In this document: positions 18,974 to 28,060 of the stretch, piece by piece | Position numbering within the stretch: position 1 is the stretch's first letter | How the letters are laid out: each line of letters starts with the position of its first letter | Source: CAYOCE01 sp964402405 | GTDB taxonomy: Bacteria; Pseudomonadota; Alphaproteobacteria; UBA7879 | Direction of reading: 5' to 3' | Assembly (NCBI GenBank): GCA_964402405.1 | Contig: CAYOCE010000002.1 | Span: 1 to 51,464, forward strand | DNA length: 51,464 bases | Made by a program: the position numbers and the translations under genes | Notes under the pieces: generated by a model | Told to the model about the DNA's origin: nothing | Seen by the model: the letters and a program-made list of their open reading frames with translations, nothing else | Database searches by the model: none

Positions 18974-20203
18974 ATGCTTCATAAGAAAAGAACGCTATCA
19001 TCTACAATCAAGCAAGTTTCTTCTACGTTTTCAGTTTTGCTTTTAACGGGACCACGTCAAGTTGGAAAGACCACTCTTTTGGAGGATTGTACGGAAAGTA
19101 GTCGAAACTATGTTAGTTTAGATGATTTAGACCAAAGAGCCTTAGCCCAAACAGATCCTGTACTTTTTTTACAAACACACAAACCCCCTTTAATCATCGA
19201 TGAAGTTCAATATGCCCCTCAGCTTTTTAGCGTCATTAAAATGATGGTTGATAAGAATAAACAGCCTGGTTTATTTTGGTTAACAGGATCTCAGAAGTTT
19301 CATCTTATGGAAGGTATATCTGAAACCCTAGCAGGGCGTGTTGCTATTCTTGATCTTCTTGGCCTCTCACAAGCAGAAATTCAAAACCGTAGTAACACCA
19401 TAATTCCCTTCTTGCCCACACTGGAGTGGATCACTCATGCACGTTCTCAAGAGAAAAATTCTATGGACTTAGAGAAGGTTTATTTTAATATATGGCGGGG
19501 CAGCTTTCCCAAAATAGTGCTAAATGAAAATGTTTCACGCGATATTTTTTATAGTTCTTACATTCAAACCTATATCCAACGAGATGTGCGTGCGTTGATA
19601 CGTGTGAGTGATGAAATGACCTTTTCCCGATTTCTAGGAGCAACTGCAGCTAGAACAGGTCAATTAATTAACTATGCTGACCTTGCACGTGATGTGGATG
19701 TTGATCAAAAAACGATCAAGTCTTGGATTTCTATCCTTGAAACATCTGGGCTTATTTATTTATTGCAGCCATATCACAATAATGTAACAAATCGACTAAT
19801 CAAGGCGCCAAAACTTTATTTTTTAGATACAGGCCTTTGCTCATATCTAACCCAATGGTCATCTCCAGAAACCTTGGCAAGTGGAGCAATGTCTGGCGCT
19901 ATTCTTGAAACCTACATATTGATTGAAATTCTAAAAAGCTACTGGCACAATGGCAAAACGCCTCATTTCTATTTTTATCGTGATCGAGATCAAAAAGAGA
20001 TTGATCTTTTGATAGAGCAAGACGGAAAATTGTATCCTGTGGAATTTAAAAAGACTGCAAGTCCGAGCCTTAACGCTACGAAGAACTTTAACGCATTAGA
20101 GCAACTGGCCTTACCAACAGGACCTGGTGCAGTTATTTGTCTAAAGGAAACTGATATTCCCCTCAGCAAAGAGGTAATGGCCATACCTATTGGGTATTTA
20201 TAA
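18974..20203 (+). CDS. AAA+ ATPase with DUF4143 domain
   Basis: A predicted ATPase of 409 residues of the AAA_14 + DUF4143 type. The Walker A is GPRQVGKTT at residues 26-34 and the Walker B is LIIDEVQ. A sensor-like LTGSQKF follows. The C-terminal half has the FYRDRDQKEIDLLIEQDGKLYPVEFKK block, which resembles a PD-(D/E)XK nuclease core (D, E and K in order). The function of this widespread and patchily distributed family is unclear; a defence or toxin-antitoxin role has been suggested in general terms. AAGGA 7 nt before the ATG at 18974 favours this start over the in-frame ATG at 18938. Confidence 0.88.
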   Translation: MLHKKRTLSSTIKQVSSTFSVLLLTGPRQVGKTTLLEDCTESSRNYVSLDDLDQRALAQTDPVLFLQTHKPPLIIDEVQYAPQLFSVIKMMVDKNKQPGLFWLTGSQKFHLMEGISETLAGRVAILDLLGLSQAEIQNRSNTIIPFLPTLEWITHARSQEKNSMDLEKVYFNIWRGSFPKIVLNENVSRDIFYSSYIQTYIQRDVRALIRVSDEMTFSRFLGATAARTGQLINYADLARDVDVDQKTIKSWISILETSGLIYLLQPYHNNVTNRLIKAPKLYFLDTGLCSYLTQWSSPETLASGAMSGAILETYILIEILKSYWHNGKTPHFYFYRDRDQKEIDLLIEQDGKLYPVEFKKTASPSLNATKNFNALEQLALPTGPGAVICLKETDIPLSKEVMAIPIGYL

Positions 20204-20209
20204 TATTTT

Positions 20210-21220
20210 TCAACTCGTCCTAAACGCTTCTGATTCTTCCCAATCTTTCTGGAAGGTTTCTAAAACTGTTTTAATAGGCTTTGGGGTATCGATAATGATG
20301 CCCAATTCTCGAGTTTGATCGATGGAAGGCGAGTACATATTACAGGACCCCACATACATTTCCTTATCGTCCACAATCATGACTTTGGCATGAATATATA
20401 TCTTCGTATTCAAAACAACCTTAGCCCCTGCCTGGGTAATCAACGTTTGATTGGGAATATTTCCATCTACGGTTCTACTAAACGGAAATGGGGGCATGAT
20501 AAGTTGTACATCAACACCCGCACGGGCGGCGCCTGCCAGTGCCTGAGCCATCCCCACATCTTCAAAGCTCTGTTGATAAATACGGATGCTTTTCTTCGCA
20601 GAGTTAATCATGCGTAAGAACGTAGACCGCTGTTGATCGGGGCCCCATACTAATTTTGTTGTGCGTGGCACAACGCGTTCATCATGAATGTCTGCATTGA
20701 AAATACGCAACAATTCATGTACCAATGATGATTTTAAAATAGGGACAGAGAAGTCACGACAGGCAGGCACATCTTCCGTCCCCTCAAAAGCGTCTTGAGC
20801 TGCATTTCCAGTTCCAAGTAAGCCCCATGATTTGTCAATGACGATCATTTTGTAGTGGGCCTGATTAAATCGTTTAGAAAGAGTATAAATATGAATTCCT
20901 ATAGATTTCAGATGATCGATAGGATTTGTTCCATAGCCTTTCTCATGCACAAAAATATTTGGTTCAATCAAAAGATGAATAGTCACGCCTCTTTTCTTCG
21001 CCTTTTCTAAAGTCTCAATGATTTGAGGATCGGACAGTCTATAGGCTGCCATATCAATGGTCTTTTTGGCAGAGTTAATGGCAGTGATTAAAGGAGTGCG
21101 ACCAGCTTCTGGAAAAACGAAAATCATGTTTTTATCAAATTCTTTAGGGGGATGTGCCTGAGCAATTCCCGTTAACAACATCCATGAGGTGAAAATTAAG
21201 TGTAAGAATGTTTTTTGCAT
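20210..21220 (-). CDS. Exported phospholipase D family protein
   Basis: A 336-residue protein with two HKD motifs: H122-x-K124-x4-D129 and H276-x-K278-x4-D283, each followed by a G/S-x-N (GTGN, GSCN). Together these form one phospholipase D/nuclease active site. The N-terminus MQKTFLHLIFTSWMLLTGIA ending QAH is a signal peptide, so it acts outside the cytoplasm. Substrates of the family include phospholipids and nucleic acid, and the sequence does not decide between them. AGGGGA lies 7 nt before the ATG. It converges with the DUF4143 ATPase gene, 6 nt apart. Confidence 0.9.
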   Translation of the reverse strand: MQKTFLHLIFTSWMLLTGIAQAHPPKEFDKNMIFVFPEAGRTPLITAINSAKKTIDMAAYRLSDPQIIETLEKAKKRGVTIHLLIEPNIFVHEKGYGTNPIDHLKSIGIHIYTLSKRFNQAHYKMIVIDKSWGLLGTGNAAQDAFEGTEDVPACRDFSVPILKSSLVHELLRIFNADIHDERVVPRTTKLVWGPDQQRSTFLRMINSAKKSIRIYQQSFEDVGMAQALAGAARAGVDVQLIMPPFPFSRTVDGNIPNQTLITQAGAKVVLNTKIYIHAKVMIVDDKEMYVGSCNMYSPSIDQTRELGIIIDTPKPIKTVLETFQKDWEESEAFRTS

Positions 21221-21270
21221 TAGATTTTCCCCTAGTATTCTTTGAGTGTAAAATAATAACCTGGTTCTAT

Positions 21271-22191
21271 CTATACAGCTCCTCCCGTCAGAAATCTAGT
21301 ATTATACCAAAGCTGATATGCCTCTGTTGATTCTAATTCATTTTGCAGTTGAATTGCTTCACTCCCTAACATCCAAAATCCATTTTGCCCAAAGCCAATT
21401 TGATTTTTGGCAAGGGCTGATTGTCCCAGATTTGGCAAAACAGATTTAAAATAATATCTGTGCTTTAAAAACTCTTCAATCCGATTTTTTAAATGAAGGG
21501 GAAGAGGGTCAAAATAAGGCAGGGGTTGGGATTGCATTGTTTTATTCCTCAGGCGCAACAAGGCTCCTTCTATGCATTTTGGATGGTCCTGTGCTTTTAC
21601 AGCAGCCGTAAAGGCCAGCAAAATATCGTTTGCACAATTGGCAAAGGTATACCTCTGATGATCAATGGCATGGGGAGATATTTTTTTGATGTGCAGATTA
21701 TATTTCAGGCTAATAATGGTTTCAATTTCCATGGCATAATTTACAATCTGTGGGGTCACCTCTCTTGTCTTAAGCCGGGCTTTCCATAGATTGACGATTT
21801 GCTGCTTGAGCTGCCTATCAAAGGGATGAAAATAGATAACAAAATGCGGATTGGGTATCTTAGTCACAACCCAAGAAAGTTTAGCAATTTCTTGAGTAAT
21901 AGCCTGTAGCCGCTGATTGAGTTGCGCTTTTTGGATATTATTATAGGATTGCCCAGATCTAGCGAGGGTGCGATATTGCTCCCGCAACATCATGAGGCGT
22001 TCCCAGCCCATGGTTAAATGGGCTTGCTCGATAGCCCCTGTCAAACAATGGGGAGGATATTCTGGAGACTCTGCGGCAATCAACGCCACAAAAGGGTTTC
22101 TTGAACAGCTGGCATAGGAAAAATCAAAACGCGCAGAAGTGTGTAAACTTGCTAATAAATAAATGAATACAATATACTTAAATTTTATCAT
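21271..22191 (-). CDS. Exported protein of unknown function
   Basis: Not recognised. It has 306 residues with an N-terminal hydrophobic segment (KYIVFIYLLASLHTSA) that looks like a signal peptide. The mature part is largely helical with scattered cysteines (CSRNPF, PPHCLTGAI, FANCANDILL, HPKCIEGALL). Two similar CLTGA/CIEGA segments, each preceded by an AAVK/AAES-like stretch, hint at a weak internal duplication. It begins with ATGA shared with the stop of the membrane protein at 22188-22652, so the two form one operon. The phospholipase D gene follows 50 nt downstream on the same strand. Confidence 0.75.
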   Translation of the reverse strand: MIKFKYIVFIYLLASLHTSARFDFSYASCSRNPFVALIAAESPEYPPHCLTGAIEQAHLTMGWERLMMLREQYRTLARSGQSYNNIQKAQLNQRLQAITQEIAKLSWVVTKIPNPHFVIYFHPFDRQLKQQIVNLWKARLKTREVTPQIVNYAMEIETIISLKYNLHIKKISPHAIDHQRYTFANCANDILLAFTAAVKAQDHPKCIEGALLRLRNKTMQSQPLPYFDPLPLHLKNRIEEFLKHRYYFKSVLPNLGQSALAKNQIGFGQNGFWMLGSEAIQLQNELESTEAYQLWYNTRFLTGGAV

Positions 22192-22652
22192 GATTTTTTA
22201 TTTTTTCTCCATTTAAAACCAAGTATATATAATAATATTATATATGCTAACAGAAATAAAATCCATCGAATTAATATAAAGAAATCATTTTTATCTATAT
22301 GAGAGACGCCCATCATACTTATCAGGATTATATAAAGAAAAATTGAAGCTGTTGTCCATGCTCCCAGTATAGCTCCCCACGGGATACCCTGATCCCTTAA
22401 TTTATTTTTATAAAAAGCCAAAGCCAAAATCTTAGCAAAACCTAGTACGATAATAAGGGGAACAAGTTGAAAAAGGATTACCATAAACACTACCATTTGG
22501 TAATTATAAAGCAAAACCAACAACCTACTTATTGTAGGTATAGGATTCCCGAAAACAATTGTATCGAATAAAATACAAGTTGGAATTATTAAGAGATTAA
22601 AAAAGAAAAACCCTTTTAAGAGTCTGGAAATTTCAACAGATTTTTGGACCAT
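22188..22652 (-). CDS. Small membrane protein of unknown function
   Basis: Not recognised. It has about 154 residues and four strongly hydrophobic segments (near FFFFNLLIIPTCILF, VVFMVILFQLVPLIIVLGF, AILGAWTTASIFLYIILI, IRWILFLLAYIILLYIL), ending in the basic tail KWRKNKKS. The frame is open from a TTG at 22673, but the ATG at 22652 is the simpler start. It is translationally coupled by an ATGA overlap to the exported unknown downstream. Confidence 0.7.
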   Translation of the reverse strand: MVQKSVEISRLLKGFFFFNLLIIPTCILFDTIVFGNPIPTISRLLVLLYNYQMVVFMVILFQLVPLIIVLGFAKILALAFYKNKLRDQGIPWGAILGAWTTASIFLYIILISMMGVSHIDKNDFFILIRWILFLLAYIILLYILGFKWRKNKKS

Positions 22653-22725
22653 GCTATATATACCTTGAAACAACCGGTTTTTCTTTATATCGTATCATGA
22701 AAATTATCTAGGACACAACGTACAC

Positions 22726-23340
22726 ATGACATATCTCTTAGCTATTGAAACTTCTAGCGTTTATTGCTCGGTTGCTTTATTTGTGGGAACTGGCAAAATT
22801 GCTGATATCACAATGCCTCTTGAGCGCGGACATGCCATTGTTTTGGTGCCGATGATCAAGGATCTTATGGATCAAGCGGGTATTTCATTTGCTCAACTCA
22901 CTCATGTAGCGGTGGGAAGAGGTCCAGGATCCTTCACAGGCCTTCGGGTGGGGATGTCAGCTGCCCAAGGAATCTCCGTATCTTTGGGAATACCCTTAAA
23001 GACAGTGACAACTTTTGAAGCAATGCTGGAAATGGTTCCTTCCCAGGTTAGATCCAATGTTTTGATTTTGATCGACACCAAAAGAGAAGACTTTTATGCA
23101 AGTTATTATAAAGATGGGGCAGAGGAGATTTCAATTTTAACGGTGGCACAAGTAAAAGAGTTAGCCCATCAAACCAAGTGTCATGTGGTCATAGATTCTG
23201 CGATCTCTTGGGGTCAAGAGTTGCAAAACGCCGCGCAAATTATTCCAACGGCAGAGGGCGTTGGAAGTCATGCTATTCGTTTTCTGGATGCCCACACTCC
23301 TGCGGAATTGCTTTATATTCGTTTTCCCAACATTATGTGA
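22726..23340 (+). CDS. tsaB: TsaB, tRNA threonylcarbamoyladenosine biosynthesis subunit
   Basis: Non-catalytic partner of TsaD in making t6A37 of ANN-decoding tRNAs. The ASKHA-fold signature is clear: LAIETSSVYCSVAL at the N-terminus and VAVGRGPGSFTGLRVGMSAAQG around residues 62-84. Its 204 residues are within the family range. Next to rimI, six nt apart, it keeps the tsaB-rimI order common in alphaproteobacteria. Confidence 0.93.
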   Translation: MTYLLAIETSSVYCSVALFVGTGKIADITMPLERGHAIVLVPMIKDLMDQAGISFAQLTHVAVGRGPGSFTGLRVGMSAAQGISVSLGIPLKTVTTFEAMLEMVPSQVRSNVLILIDTKREDFYASYYKDGAEEISILTVAQVKELAHQTKCHVVIDSAISWGQELQNAAQIIPTAEGVGSHAIRFLDAHTPAELLYIRFPNIM

Positions 23341-23346
23341 GCCCAT

Positions 23347-23811
23347 ATGAAAACGAACTACACGATAGAAAAAGTGACCCCTTTAGACGCCTCTGAAATC
23401 ACTTCTATTCAAAATGAATGTTTTGATAAAAAATGGAGCATTCTTGAAATAAAAACCATGATAGATACCCCTCATATTTTGGGATATTGTCTAAAAACTA
23501 AGGAACAACAAATTGCGGGATATATTTTGTGTCAGTGGGTTTTGGATGAGGGAGAAATCCTATCCATTGCCATTAAGCCAGCTCTACAACATAAGGGACT
23601 AGGAAGTTTGTTGTTAAAAGAAGTAGAAACTTCTTTGATTCAAAATAAAACAGGCACTCTCTACTTGGAAGTGTCCTCAACTAATACATCAGCAAAGGCT
23701 TTTTATCATAAACATGGGTATTTCCTGCAATCTATTAGACCCCTCTATTACCTAAAATTTGATGGCTCAAAAACAGATGCATTTGTGTTAAAAAAGAAAT
23801 TATTTGATTGA
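23347..23811 (+). CDS. rimI: Ribosomal-protein-alanine acetyltransferase (RimI-like)
   Basis: A GNAT N-acetyltransferase of 154 residues. The acetyl-CoA loop is QHKGLGSLLLKE (variant of R/Q-x2-G-x-G/A), followed by LEVSSTNTSAKAFYHKHGY, which is diagnostic of the RimI branch. Family members acetylate the N-terminus of ribosomal protein S18, although broader substrates are known. It lies six nt after tsaB. Confidence 0.9.
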   Translation: MKTNYTIEKVTPLDASEITSIQNECFDKKWSILEIKTMIDTPHILGYCLKTKEQQIAGYILCQWVLDEGEILSIAIKPALQHKGLGSLLLKEVETSLIQNKTGTLYLEVSSTNTSAKAFYHKHGYFLQSIRPLYYLKFDGSKTDAFVLKKKLFD

Positions 23812-23963
23812 TACTGGTCCTTAACCCTTTGTTTTTTAAGCATTTCAAAGAAATCTAAAAAATATTTATTTTGGGGGTTGCTTTTTGTTTAAAAATATCC
23901 TAATCATTCCACATACTATAAAAAGTGATAATTAAACAACAACTTGTTTGGGGATAATATAAG

Positions 23964-24395
23964 ATGAATGAAAAGAATACTAACGTTAATGTTGAACACG
24001 TATTAAATTTAACTGCAGATGTGGTATCTGCATATGTGTCTAATAATCAAATATCAGCTGAGGAACTGCTGTCCCTCATTGAAAACGTTTCTAAGACATT
24101 TAAATCACTTCAGAATCATGCCTATTCCAAGCATGCAAATTTAGTGCCTGCTGTGCCGATTAAGAAATCTGTTACACCAGATCACATTATTTGTTTGGAA
24201 GATGGGAAAAAATTGAAAATGATCAAGCGTCATTTGAAGGCGGTTTATAACATGACTGTTGAAGAATATAAAGAACGCTGGGGTCTTCCTGCTGATTACC
24301 CTGTTGTGGCACCAAATTATGCCAAGCAACGTAGTGATCTTGCAAAGGTTATAGGCCTTGGAACAACTGGTCGTCGCAAGAAGAAAGCTTCTTAA
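23964..24395 (+). CDS. Ros/MucR-family transcriptional regulator
   Basis: A DNA-binding global regulator of 143 residues. The zinc-finger region is CLEDGKKLKMIKRHLKAVYN: C77 and D80 fill the first two ligand positions and H90 the third. The usual TH or HH at the fourth position reads VY (94-95), so the last ligand is missing. The basic region and the conserved EEYKERWGLPADYPVVAPNYA and SDLAK...GLG blocks are retained. Members of this family without zinc have been described, so it may still fold and bind DNA. It sits between rimI and miaB, where I recall fur in many relatives. GGGGATAAT precedes the ATG. Confidence 0.9.
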   Translation: MNEKNTNVNVEHVLNLTADVVSAYVSNNQISAEELLSLIENVSKTFKSLQNHAYSKHANLVPAVPIKKSVTPDHIICLEDGKKLKMIKRHLKAVYNMTVEEYKERWGLPADYPVVAPNYAKQRSDLAKVIGLGTTGRRKKKAS

Positions 24396-24427
24396 GAAAC
24401 CACTTGTGTTTTATTGCTAGGTATGGC

Positions 24428-24466
24428 AAAAACTGGATCGATATGTTGTCGGTCCAGTTTTTTTTA
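24428..24466 (+). terminator. Rho-independent terminator after mucR
   Basis: AAACTGGA(T)CG pairs with CGGTCCAGTTT across ATATGTTGT, followed by a T-run, 33 nt after the stop codon. Confidence 0.88.
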
Positions 24467-24480
24467 TTTTCGCTTTTATA

Positions 24481-24578
24481 AACCACCCCGACGAAAGTCG
24501 GGGTCCAAGAGCCTAACAGACCTCAATGTTTCGATAGTATCTATCGCTGCATGGATCCCGACTTTCGTCGGGATGGTC
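24481..24578. repeat. REPIN-like paired hairpin, copy d
   Basis: Left arm CCCCGAC-GAAA-GTCGGGG; right arm ATCCCGAC-TTTC-GTCGGGAT, in which both flanking positions have changed together (A pairs with T in place of C-G). It lies between the mucR terminator and miaB. Confidence 0.88.
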
Positions 24579-24626
24579 GAGGAAAAGTAAAAACAAATCC
24601 TTCACATACAACCCCAAGGAAAACCC

Positions 24627-25997
24627 ATGCTCAAGAAAAACCTTTATATAAAAACATATGGCTGTCAGATGAATGTCTATGACTCTGATCGGATGGCGGA
24701 TGTGTTGGCTCCCCATGGGTATCAATCAACAGAGAGTCCTGACACAGCAGATATCATCATTCTAAACACTTGCCATATCCGGGAAAAGGCAACAGAAAAA
24801 CTATTTTCTGAACTAGGCCGTATGCATCCCTTTAAAATAGAGAAGGAGCAATCGGGTCAGCCCATGCTGTTGATTGTGGCTGGGTGTGTGGCTCAGGCAG
24901 AGGGTGCTGAAATTGTGAAGCGTGTTCCCTATGTGGATATTGTTGTGGGCCCCCAAACGTACCATCGATTACCAGAGATGATTGAACGCGCCAAGCGATC
25001 GTTCTTAGCGCGACAACAAGATGAGGACCTTAAAAAAGAATGGGTTGTGGAGACAGATTTTCCCGTGGAGTCCAAGTTTGATCATCTCCCAACCCCTAGC
25101 AACTCTGGGAGATATTCAGCGTTTTTGTCCATCCAAGAAGGATGCGATAAATTCTGTACGTTCTGCGTTGTTCCCTATACCCGTGGGGCTGAATTTTCTA
25201 GGTCTGTGATGGATATTGTGAAAGAAGCAAAAGATTTGATACAGCAAGGTGTTCGGGAAATCACGTTGCTGGGACAAAATGTGAATGCGTATCATGGACT
25301 CTCGCCAGATTCCACAAAAGAATGGGGCTTGGGGTCTTTGATTTTAAAGCTCGCCGAATTGGATGGATTAGATCGCATCAGATATATGACATCTCATCCC
25401 CGGGATATGGATCAGGAATTGATTGATGTCCATGGATCTTGTGATAAGCTAATGCCCGTCTTGCATTTGCCGGTCCAGTCAGGATCCAATCGCATCTTAG
25501 AAGCTATGAATCGCAAGCATACGCGGGAGTTTTATCTGGGTATTATTGAAAAACTACGCTCTGTTCGAAAGGACATTATTTTTTCCTCCGATTTCATCAT
25601 CGGCTTTCCTGGGGAGACAGAGGCGGATTTTGAGGAAACCATTTCTTTGATTCAGCAGGTTAGATTTGAGCAGGCTTCTTATAGCTTTGGCTATAGTCCT
25701 AGACCAGGGACCCCAGCTTCAGTTTATGATAACCAAATCCCGGAACCTGTTAAAGCAGAACGCTTAAAAATTTTGCAAGACCTTTTAAACCAACAACAAC
25801 GAGAATTTAATGAATCCATGCTGGGGAAAACCATGCCCATCCTCTTTGAAAGAATAGGCCGATTCCCTGGTCAATTCATTGGTCGCAGCCCCTATATGCA
25901 CTCTATCCATGTGGCATCCACTGAAAACCTCATGGGTCAGATTTTAAATGTGGAGATTACTGCTGTTAAGCCCTTTAGTTTAGAGGGACGCTTGTAG
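24627..25997 (+). CDS. miaB: tRNA-2-methylthio-N6-dimethylallyladenosine synthase MiaB
   Basis: Radical-SAM methylthiotransferase of 456 residues that adds the methylthio group to i6A37 of tRNAs. The auxiliary cluster cysteines are C13 (YGCQMNVYDSD), C49 (NTCHIREKA) and C87 (AGCVAQAEG). The radical-SAM cluster is C173-x3-C177-x2-C180. A TRAM-like end follows. AAGGAAAA lies just upstream of the ATG. phoH and ybeY follow in the usual alphaproteobacterial order. Confidence 0.96.
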   Translation: MLKKNLYIKTYGCQMNVYDSDRMADVLAPHGYQSTESPDTADIIILNTCHIREKATEKLFSELGRMHPFKIEKEQSGQPMLLIVAGCVAQAEGAEIVKRVPYVDIVVGPQTYHRLPEMIERAKRSFLARQQDEDLKKEWVVETDFPVESKFDHLPTPSNSGRYSAFLSIQEGCDKFCTFCVVPYTRGAEFSRSVMDIVKEAKDLIQQGVREITLLGQNVNAYHGLSPDSTKEWGLGSLILKLAELDGLDRIRYMTSHPRDMDQELIDVHGSCDKLMPVLHLPVQSGSNRILEAMNRKHTREFYLGIIEKLRSVRKDIIFSSDFIIGFPGETEADFEETISLIQQVRFEQASYSFGYSPRPGTPASVYDNQIPEPVKAERLKILQDLLNQQQREFNESMLGKTMPILFERIGRFPGQFIGRSPYMHSIHVASTENLMGQILNVEITAVKPFSLEGRL

Positions 25998-26044
25998 GCT
26001 AATTTATATTTTCCTCTCTTTTAAAAATTTGATACTATAAACAT

Positions 26045-27034
26045 ATGGGGAAAAATCATCACAACAATGTCCTAGAATTTGATAACAACCAGTGGTTAAG
26101 CCAGTTGGTAGGACCGTATAATAAGAATTTAAAAGACCTAGAGCAAGCTTTAGGGATTCATATTACCCTTAAAGGCAATATCCTCAAGATGGAAGGGCAC
26201 CATAAGGATGTGGCGCTGGGGGAAAGGATTCTTCTGGAGCTTTATAAGAAAATTCAAAAAAATCAACCCCTCGCCGAAGATGACATTGAATCTCAATTAA
26301 AATTTCACGGGGTTGTCTTACCGAAAGAAAATCGCCCTAAAAATCAACCTAGTATGTCTGCAAGCCCTGCCCAATCTGATATCCCCAATGCCATTGTGTT
26401 TAAGAATAAATCCATCATCGCCAAATCCCCCAATCAGGAAACCTACATTAAGGCCTTGAAGTCTTATGACATGGTGTTTGGGGTGGGACCTGCGGGAACG
26501 GGAAAAACCTATTTGGCTGTAGCCATGGGAGTATCTCTATTATTGGCGGGAAAAGTAGAGCGGTTAATCTTTTCACGACCTGCCCTTGAGGCCGGAGAAC
26601 GACTAGGGTTTTTGCCCGGGGACCTGAAGGAAAAGGTGGATCCATATCTGCGACCCATCTACGATGCTCTTTATGAATTTCTGCCGCCTGATGTTATTGA
26701 ACGACGCATGGCGACCAAAGAAATCGAAATCGCCCCCTTGGCCTTCATGCGGGGAAGGACGTTGTCCAATGCGTTTGTGTTGCTGGATGAGGCCCAAAAT
26801 GCCACGTGTCTTCAGATGAAAATGGCCCTCACGCGCTTGGGGAAAAATTCCCGCATGGTGATTACTGGGGACTTGGAACAAAGTGATTTGCCCCATGGAG
26901 AAAAGTCTGGCCTTATGGATGCCATCGATCGCTTGAAAAATATTCCCGAAGTTGCCATAATACGCCTGACCAAGGATGATGTCATGCGCCACGTGCTGGT
27001 GCAAAAAATCATCGGGGCATATGAAGGATCTTAA
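26045..27034 (+). CDS. phoH: PhoH family ATPase/helicase-like protein
   Basis: A PhoH-like P-loop protein of 329 residues, linked in other bacteria to RNA metabolism with YbeY. An N-terminal KH-like region (LKDLEQALGIHITLKGNILKM) is followed by Walker A GPAGTGKTY at residues 148-156 and Walker B FVLLDEAQNA. Its stop codon is immediately followed by the ybeY ATG, so translation is probably coupled. No strong ribosome site is visible upstream. Confidence 0.93.
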   Translation: MGKNHHNNVLEFDNNQWLSQLVGPYNKNLKDLEQALGIHITLKGNILKMEGHHKDVALGERILLELYKKIQKNQPLAEDDIESQLKFHGVVLPKENRPKNQPSMSASPAQSDIPNAIVFKNKSIIAKSPNQETYIKALKSYDMVFGVGPAGTGKTYLAVAMGVSLLLAGKVERLIFSRPALEAGERLGFLPGDLKEKVDPYLRPIYDALYEFLPPDVIERRMATKEIEIAPLAFMRGRTLSNAFVLLDEAQNATCLQMKMALTRLGKNSRMVITGDLEQSDLPHGEKSGLMDAIDRLKNIPEVAIIRLTKDDVMRHVLVQKIIGAYEGS

Positions 27035-27490
27035 ATGCTCACCATCGATATTCTATTTGAAGATATTAGTCCTGATAAGGTCCTAGAAGATCTTACAAAT
27101 AAAGCCCTTCTAGAATCTTCAACTTATGTGAAGCTTACGCATAATCCTGAAGTCAGTGTTGTGTTTACAAATGATGCTTTCATTCAAGAATTAAACAAAC
27201 AATACCGTCACCAAGACAAACCCACCAATGTGTTGTCTTTCCCTCTGCCTGGGGATCCTTTTAAAAATGAGGCCTTGGGGGATATTATTATTTCCATTAA
27301 AACGATCCAGAAAGAAGCCGAGCAACAAGGGAAAACGTTTGAAGATCATCTGCAGCACATGCTGGTCCATGGTTTTTTGCACCTATTGGGATATGATCAT
27401 GAGGAAGCCCATGAAGCAGAGGCCATGGAAAACCTGGAGGTTGAAATTTTAAAGGATCTTGGGATCTCCAATCCTTATAAAGAAGTATAA
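27035..27490 (+). CDS. ybeY: Endoribonuclease YbeY
   Basis: Metal-dependent RNase of 151 residues needed for 16S rRNA 3' maturation and ribosome quality control. The zinc site HGFLHLLGYDH provides H112, H116 and H122. The conserved TNVLSFP and LGDIIIS blocks precede it. The ATG abuts the phoH stop with no spacer. The usual next gene, a CorC/HlyC-like protein, is absent and tRNA-Pro follows instead. Confidence 0.95.
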   Translation: MLTIDILFEDISPDKVLEDLTNKALLESSTYVKLTHNPEVSVVFTNDAFIQELNKQYRHQDKPTNVLSFPLPGDPFKNEALGDIIISIKTIQKEAEQQGKTFEDHLQHMLVHGFLHLLGYDHEEAHEAEAMENLEVEILKDLGISNPYKEV

Positions 27491-27545
27491 CATTTTCTTG
27501 TTTTTTCGAAAAACCCTGATATAGTCATCCCTGTTTTATATTGAT

Positions 27546-27622
27546 CGGAGTGTAGCGCAGGCCGGTAGCGCACCACGCTGGGGGTGTGGGGGTCGTGGGT
27601 TCAAATCCCGCCACTCCGACCA
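27546..27622 (+). tRNA. tRNA-Pro (anticodon GGG)
   Basis: Acceptor stem CGGAGTG pairs with CACTCCG. The anticodon loop CTGGGGG sits between CCACG and TGTGG, giving anticodon GGG. The T-loop GGTTCAAATCC is standard, and discriminator A and CCA are encoded. The stop codon of a decayed acetyltransferase on the other strand begins at the next base. Confidence 0.96.
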
Positions 27623-28060
27623 TTATGAAGACAGAGATTTTCCAATCAAACACCACCATTCTAAACCTTCTTGGGCACCCTCCCCAATAACGTAAGCTAG
27701 TTTTTGAAATAGCTCCTCCCGCATTTCTTGGGAGGAAGAGTAGGAATTTAGGCAAAAAGCATCCATCCGTAGTTCTGGTTTTCCAATAAAAAAGACGCTG
27801 TTTCCAGAGTACATAGAAAATCCAATGGGGGCTTTGTTCTTGTAAACCAGAATAAAATAACTTTCTTTTTGATTGAAAAATAAGATTTGATTCAAAATAT
27901 CTTCGGTCAGCATTTTCCCATGCACCATTGCTTCATAATCCGGTACCATGGAAATGAATTTTCTAAGCATAGCAATATCTTGCTCCTCAGCCATTCGAAC
28001 CGTAAAACTTGGCCTAAATGGCTTTAGAATGCTGGTGTCTTTAATATCTTTTTCTAGCAT
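27623..28060 (-). pseudogene. Decayed GNAT acetyltransferase, truncated at tRNA-Pro
   Basis: A remaining frame of 145 codons resembles diamine-type N-acetyltransferases: VRMAEEQDIAMLRKFI at the start, IGFSMYSGNSVFFIGKP in the middle and GLEWWCL near the end. The expected acetyl-CoA loop RGxGIG is unrecognisable (NSYSSSQEMR). After EWWCL the family continues DWN...FYKSLGA; here the frame reads IGKSLSS and stops, while DWK is found one base out of frame, indicating a one-base change. The rest of the gene is missing because tRNA-Pro begins there. AlaYs and other GNAT subfamilies remain possible parents. Confidence 0.6.
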
